Of a stretch of 64,000 nucleotides of DNA, positions 62,730 to 64,000 are shown one piece after another. Origin of the DNA: Fragilaria crotonensis (lineage: Eukaryota > Bacillariophyta > Fragilariophyceae > Fragilariales > Fragilariaceae); NCBI GenBank assembly GCA_022925895.1, contig JAKSYS010000192.1, forward strand, positions 27,539 to 91,538. Reading direction: 5' to 3'. A model generated the notes under the pieces. That model was not told the origin of the DNA, ran no database searches, and saw only the letters and a list, made by a program, of their open reading frames with translations. A program made the translations under genes and the position numbers. Within the stretch, counting starts at the first letter, position 1; every line of letters starts with the position of its first letter.

Positions 62730-63263
62730 TCAAAATAGCACCCTTATCCCAACCAATCTCCCACACCCCGAGGTATCATATAAATGCAAACGCAAAATCC
62801 ATACTAAAACGCAATACTACCAACACTAAAGTAGTCAAGTATGGCAACAATCCCAATGCAACAACTAAAACCAAACGACACCAAAAAGGCTCGCCTCGCT
62901 ACGCTCGCAACACCGAACCTCTCTTCAAGGTACCACATATTCGTGCATGCTACCTCACGGTACTCAGCGTAGTAACGCGTAAGCCCATTACTCACAAACG
63001 CAAGCGCAACGAAGTAAACGAATTTAAAATTTTGCTCGCAACGCAGTATCGACACTATGACATGCCGATATGCCCACACTGCATCAGTCTAATGTACGAG
63101 AAAAGTCATAGTGACACCTACGCAGCCACCCCAAAATACATTCCATTAAATGTTTTTTCTTTTTCTTTTTTTCGAGTGCACCGGCTTTAACGTCTGCATC
63201 CGATCGATACGGCACCCACCACTGCCACCTCTGCGAGGTGACAGCGTCAGCAGACGACACGGG
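62730..63263 (+). other. DIRS 3' non-coding region
   Basis: About 530 bases between the recombinase and repeat B1. A T-rich tract lies at 63152-63172. No gene was recognised. Confidence 0.55.
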
Positions 63264-63505
63264 ACAGGCATGTGCTAGTGAAAGCCATCCAGGAGCCGTT
63301 TGACTCCTAGGATTACACTAACGTCATAACCACTGCGTTTTTAGCCCACTACAACGCCTGTAGAGACCTAGCCATACTAGAGTCAACCTACAGACAAGTA
63401 GCGTGCAAATCAGTAATCGCAGTTACTACGACATTCACAACGCACACTAGCCGTATCGCCGGAAGCTGTGAAAAGCCGAGGCGACATCTGGGAATCCAGT
63501 GGATT
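63264..63505 (+). repeat. DIRS split repeat B1
   Basis: 242 bases nearly identical to 63760-64000 (one extra base in actcctagg). Starts acaggcatgtgctag, ends atccagtggatt, and abuts A2. Confidence 0.93.
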
Positions 63506-63506
63506 C

Positions 63507-63744
63507 TTACAGATAAGACGTACAAAGGCCAAACTGCAGGCGTACTAGCGCACATAGTACTACACCATAGCCTACAGCCTTAGTTGCTACGTAGTCGGAG
63601 TATGATGGACCAAGGACAGCCAGTAGTACCATACTACCGGGAAATTACTGTACCTGGATGGAGAATCGATCACTCACTTTTCTCATGAGTGATCGAATCG
63701 ATGATAATGGTGATGTTACATCTGCCTAACCATTTTTTCGCTAC
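63507..63744 (+). repeat. DIRS split repeat A2
   Basis: 238 bases matching A1, including the 11-bp hairpin. It directly follows B1. Confidence 0.93.
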
Positions 63745-63759
63745 CCCACCCGCCATCCC

Positions 63760-64000
63760 ACAGGCATGTGCTAGTGAAAGCCATCCAGGAGCCGTTTGAC
63801 TCCAGGATTACACTAACGTCATAACCACTGCGTTTTTAGCCCACTACAACGCCTGTAGAGACCTAGCCATACTAGAGTCAACCTACAGACAAGTAGCGTG
63901 CAAATCAGTAATCGCAGTTACTACGACATTCACAACGCACACTAGCCGTATCGCCGGAAGCTGTGAAAAGCCGAGGCGACATCTGGGAATCCAGTGGATT
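63760..64000 (+). repeat. DIRS split repeat B2 (reaches window edge)
   Basis: 241 bases matching B1. The last matched base coincides with the window end, so the element's true right boundary may lie outside. A 15-base spacer separates it from A2. Confidence 0.9.

Larger units (their letters stand above)
55107..64000 (+). mobile_element. DIRS-order tyrosine-recombinase retrotransposon with split direct repeats (reaches right edge)
   Basis: The coding strand carries gag-like frames, reverse transcriptase, RNase H and a tyrosine recombinase, in that order. No integrase and no LTRs of the Ty3/Ty1 kind were seen. Terminal repeats are split and direct: A1 (55107-55348), B1 (63264-63505), A2 (63507-63744), B2 (63760-64000 or beyond). 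The A1-body-B1-A2-B2 arrangement is the one known from PAT- and Ngaro-type DIRS elements. These replicate through a circular intermediate inserted by the recombinase. The length is at least 8.9 kb. Frame changes in gag and RNase H suggest decay. The methyltransferase domain of some DIRS groups was not seen. Confidence 0.85.

Noticed and set aside
62804-63079. 91-residue reverse-strand frame right of the recombinase
   Set aside because: It lies in the DIRS 3' non-coding region and shows no recognisable domain.

Overview
The window reads as nuclear DNA of a diatom, most likely a pennate one. Genes are compact, have few introns, and the introns are short GT-AG ones. Several protein families are diatom-typical: helicase-associated repeat proteins, DUF6824-like proteins, and small proteins carrying an 'FST.-.-R-Y-x-R-.-.-DHPE' block. 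Two proteins carry plastid-type presequences of the secondary-plastid kind. The spaces between genes are crowded with short GTAC/TACTG palindromic motifs that are almost absent from the coding regions. The species cannot be fixed from the sequence alone.

Positions 1-36,200 are ordinary gene space. In order: an MscS-type mechanosensitive channel (cut by the left edge); a helicase-associated-repeat protein with an overlapping coiled-coil frame; a divergent membrane-anchored Hsp70-like protein; an ankyrin protein; two members of a small diatom family flanking a decayed DDE transposase; a 'WRGLE' family protein; an intron-containing cytosolic-type GAPDH; an ATG13-like autophagy protein; a large MAPKKK; a TKL-like kinase with one intron; and a thylakoid-lumen-type glutathione-peroxidase-like protein that lacks the usual catalytic cysteine. 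Between them lie a palindromic repeat array (8.5 kb), a 31-bp inverted-repeat element (20.0 kb) and long gene-free stretches.

Positions 36,446-48,562 are bounded by a 32-bp perfect inverted repeat and look like one large Mutator-like (MULE) element. It holds a MULE transposase with a SWIM zinc finger and one intron. Its cargo is a 2OG-Fe(II)-oxygenase-like gene and a long broken gene with acetyltransferase-like, possible protease-like, DUF6824-like and Cys-rich regions. It also carries three tandem arrays of a 72-73 bp unit, the third inverted relative to the first two. This is the most unusual structure in the window.

Positions 48,563-55,100 return to gene space: a plastid-targeted glutaminyl-tRNA synthetase with a C-terminal EMAPII/Trbp-like domain, and a low-complexity protein in two overlapping frames with a 33-bp minisatellite.

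Positions 55,107-64,000 hold a DIRS-order tyrosine-recombinase retrotransposon: gag-like frames with a CCCH finger, reverse transcriptase, RNase H, then tyrosine recombinase. Its termini are split direct repeats in the order A1 - body - B1 - A2 - B2, and B2 reaches the right edge. Single-base frame changes are frequent in the mobile elements, often beside homopolymers, while the long host genes (3.9-kb MAPKKK, 2.5-kb GlnRS) are uninterrupted. Decay of the elements therefore looks more likely than general sequencing error, but reads should be checked.
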